Positions 36,944-38,918 of a stretch of DNA of 38,918 nt are shown one piece after another; position 1 is the first letter of the stretch, and every line of letters begins with the position of its first letter. The DNA is from Gemmatimonadota bacterium. Its GTDB lineage: Bacteria; Gemmatimonadota; Gemmatimonadetes; Gemmatimonadales; Gemmatimonadaceae. The notes beneath the pieces are model-generated. The model had not been told where the DNA came from and made no database searches. It worked only from the letters and a program-made list of their open reading frames with translations. Where the stretch lies: NCBI GenBank assembly GCA_003221805.1, contig QHUA01000006.1:1-38918 (forward strand), in the 5' to 3' direction. Made by a program: the position numbers and the translations under genes.

Positions 36944-38918
36944 CTCCGATTATGAATTTCACTTTCTTCTTCTTCGGCACGATCCGGTATTCAACGACGG
37001 CTTCTTCTCCGGGACGCGTCGTAAGTACGACGCGTGGGTGCTCAACCAAAAGCGAGGATGCCAAGGGATTCTCAACTACAACCGTCCATTGTCCGGCTGG
37101 AATCTCGTTGAAGACGAATTTGCCTTCCGAGTCGGTCGTGCGGTAAAGCGTGTCTGCGCCTGCGTACAAGGCAACAGTAATTCCATCCGCCGGCCCGCTG
37201 TATTCGAGTGAATCGGCATCAGAGCCGAGCGCCGTTCGTGCATCAGAAAACCGGCGCACAACGCCGCGAATCCTGGCCGCACGAGATACAGCCAGCTGAA
37301 AAATCGCTGCTTCGTGACGCGTGCTGTCTATTCTCACGACTGGATTTCCCTCGAACGCTGCGTTGGCGATCGACGCTTCGCTCGCCAGCGACGCCCGGTA
37401 TTCACCAGGCGGGAGTCCGGCGAATGACACTCTACCGTCGCGATCAGTGACGCCACCCTGAGGCCCCAGGCGAACCAGCACACCCGAAAGCGGATGCCCC
37501 GATTCGCCGTCGATTACGGTCCCTGTCGCGCGTCCCGGGCGTCGAATTCTGCCGGTCGGCACACCGATGGACGTGGTTGCTGACCGAATCCGCAGGGTCA
37601 GGGTCGAGCTGTTGGGCAAAGTCTGCGTCAGGCGCGCGTCAATCTGCGAGTAAGCGCGCGCGCCGGCAGTGTGATTGCGCGTCCCATACCCGAAGACGTT
37701 GAGCGTGGTCGATTCCGTCATCCTCAGTGAGGCGCTACCTCCAACGGTACTCATTCCGGCCAAGCCCCTCGTCAACGAGCCTCCGTCATAGAGTTCGGTG
37801 AACATGGAAAGCGCGCCGAAGCGATTCCTGGCGCTGGTTCCGAGTTGGAGCTGATGGTACGTCCCGCCGACGGACGCTGAGTCTCCGCGTCCACCTATCT
37901 CGAGTGCCATCCAGAGGCTGCCGAAAGCCAACGGTTGATCGACGCGTGCTTTGGCGTAGCGTTGCGTTTCGTCGAGGCGCCAGCGAGCGGACCCGAGCGA
38001 CCGCCCAATTCCGGCGTACTCCAGCGTTAGCCGTTCGGCATAGGTTACACCGACGATCGCCGAGGCGAATTGTTGATGAGAGAGAGCAGAATCAAAGGCC
38101 GCCGCGAATCGGCTGCGACTGAATGTCGCGTTCACCTGGACGCTTTTTGATGCTTGCAGCGAAAATGCGCCGTAGTCGTTCTGGGCGTTGCGGCTGGGAC
38201 CGGCGAAAGCAGAGTCGCCGGCCACGTGACCCAGATCGAAGCGGAACGATTGTCCCCCCATCAGCCGGATAGAATTCGCAAACCCGTGTCCGCTCTCTGC
38301 GCTGCTCCTCGCGATCTCCGCATCAAGAACACTGTTACCTGGCGAACGCATCCGCAGCTCTGAACTCAGCACGCTGCCGGCGAGCGGACCGCCTGAGCGA
38401 TCTACGGCATTGAAACCAAGTCGGTAGCCGAATGAACCGATGCTACGATCGATGGCGGCGTAGGCTGCGCGCTCGGATTGGTTGCCCGGCATGTAGCGGA
38501 AACGCTGCGCGTATCCGCCGCCAGAAAACAGGCCGCCAGTGAGGTCCAGGCCTCCTCCAAATCCGGACTGGCCTATTCCGGTAAGAGTCGAGGGCAGGAA
38601 GACATTATCCCCAAGGCGGACGCGGTACCCCGGCGCCGTGAGTTGGAATCGGTTTTCTCTTTCCTCCCCGAATGGAGAGTTAAGGCCTGATCGTCCGTGA
38701 AAAACGAATTCAACACGTTCTTCGCGATCAGCGCGAAGCAAACCACCTCCAACAAGCTCGAACGGAGATAGTCCTGTGCCTCGAGTAGCCGCACGCAATC
38801 CAAGTTTCGCCGGAACCGTGGCCAGCGGTTCGGCTTCCGTCGACGACTGCAGCACCAACACACGCGCCGACGCGCTCGCGTTGGCCGATGAGTCCCCGAC
38901 TGCGTTTTCCTCCGTAGC
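36930..38918 (-). CDS. Large outer-membrane barrel protein with carboxypeptidase-regulatory-like domain (usher-like), start beyond right edge
   Basis: Alternating beta-barrel pattern, then 'GRATGTVIDGESGHPLSGVLVRLGPQGGVTDRDGRVSFAGLPPGEYRASL'. The frame stays open from the listed start (38861) to 38918, so the gene probably continues. Confidence 0.6.
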   Translation of the reverse strand, partial: ATEENAVGDSSANASASARVLVLQSSTEAEPLATVPAKLGLRAATRGTGLSPFELVGGGLLRADREERVEFVFHGRSGLNSPFGEERENRFQLTAPGYRVRLGDNVFLPSTLTGIGQSGFGGGLDLTGGLFSGGGYAQRFRYMPGNQSERAAYAAIDRSIGSFGYRLGFNAVDRSGGPLAGSVLSSELRMRSPGNSVLDAEIARSSAESGHGFANSIRLMGGQSFRFDLGHVAGDSAFAGPSRNAQNDYGAFSLQASKSVQVNATFSRSRFAAAFDSALSHQQFASAIVGVTYAERLTLEYAGIGRSLGSARWRLDETQRYAKARVDQPLAFGSLWMALEIGGRGDSASVGGTYHQLQLGTSARNRFGALSMFTELYDGGSLTRGLAGMSTVGGSASLRMTESTTLNVFGYGTRNHTAGARAYSQIDARLTQTLPNSSTLTLRIRSATTSIGVPTGRIRRPGRATGTVIDGESGHPLSGVLVRLGPQGGVTDRDGRVSFAGLPPGEYRASLASEASIANAAFEGNPVVRIDSTRHEAAIFQLAVSRAARIRGVVRRFSDARTALGSDADSLEYSGPADGITVALYAGADTLYRTTDSEGKFVFNEIPAGQWTVVVENPLASSLLVEHPRVVLTTRPGEEAVVEYRIVPKKKKVKFIIGEKPV

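Overview
High-GC chromosomal window, probably Gemmatimonadota-like (inferred from gene content and protein style, not proven). It is densely coding, with about 40 genes. I saw no tRNA, rRNA, CRISPR array, transposase or phage genes. Main landmarks: a partial EamA transporter, an ArfB-like release factor and two ABC-2 exporter pairs; a minus-strand cyanophycin operon (cphA, a shortened cphA-like paralog, cphB) beside a broken pruA; Nfo endonuclease IV, a SWIB-domain protein with an H1-like basic tail, signal peptidase I and a bacilliredoxin; M23 and M61 peptidases, a DGPF/YCII plus ECF42-type sigma factor pair, and a rhodanese; two tandem trypsin-like proteases followed by a LuxR-type regulator; DinB, BCP peroxiredoxin, DUF5694 and CHRD proteins, and a large beta-barrel protein running off the right edge. 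The best candidate for something undescribed is the middle gene of the cyanophycin operon. It keeps an intact CphA N-domain, lacks the ATP-grasp domain, and carries a shortened Mur-ligase remnant with a degenerate P-loop. Separately, at least five genes carry internal-deletion scars (OMP ~3.70 kb, cphA 5' end ~11.2 kb, pruA ~12.97 kb, isoprenylcysteine methyltransferase-like ~30.13 kb, LuxR receiver ~31.94 kb). That clustering may reflect real gene decay or systematic assembly deletions and should be checked first. All calls come from reading the sequence; no database search was run.
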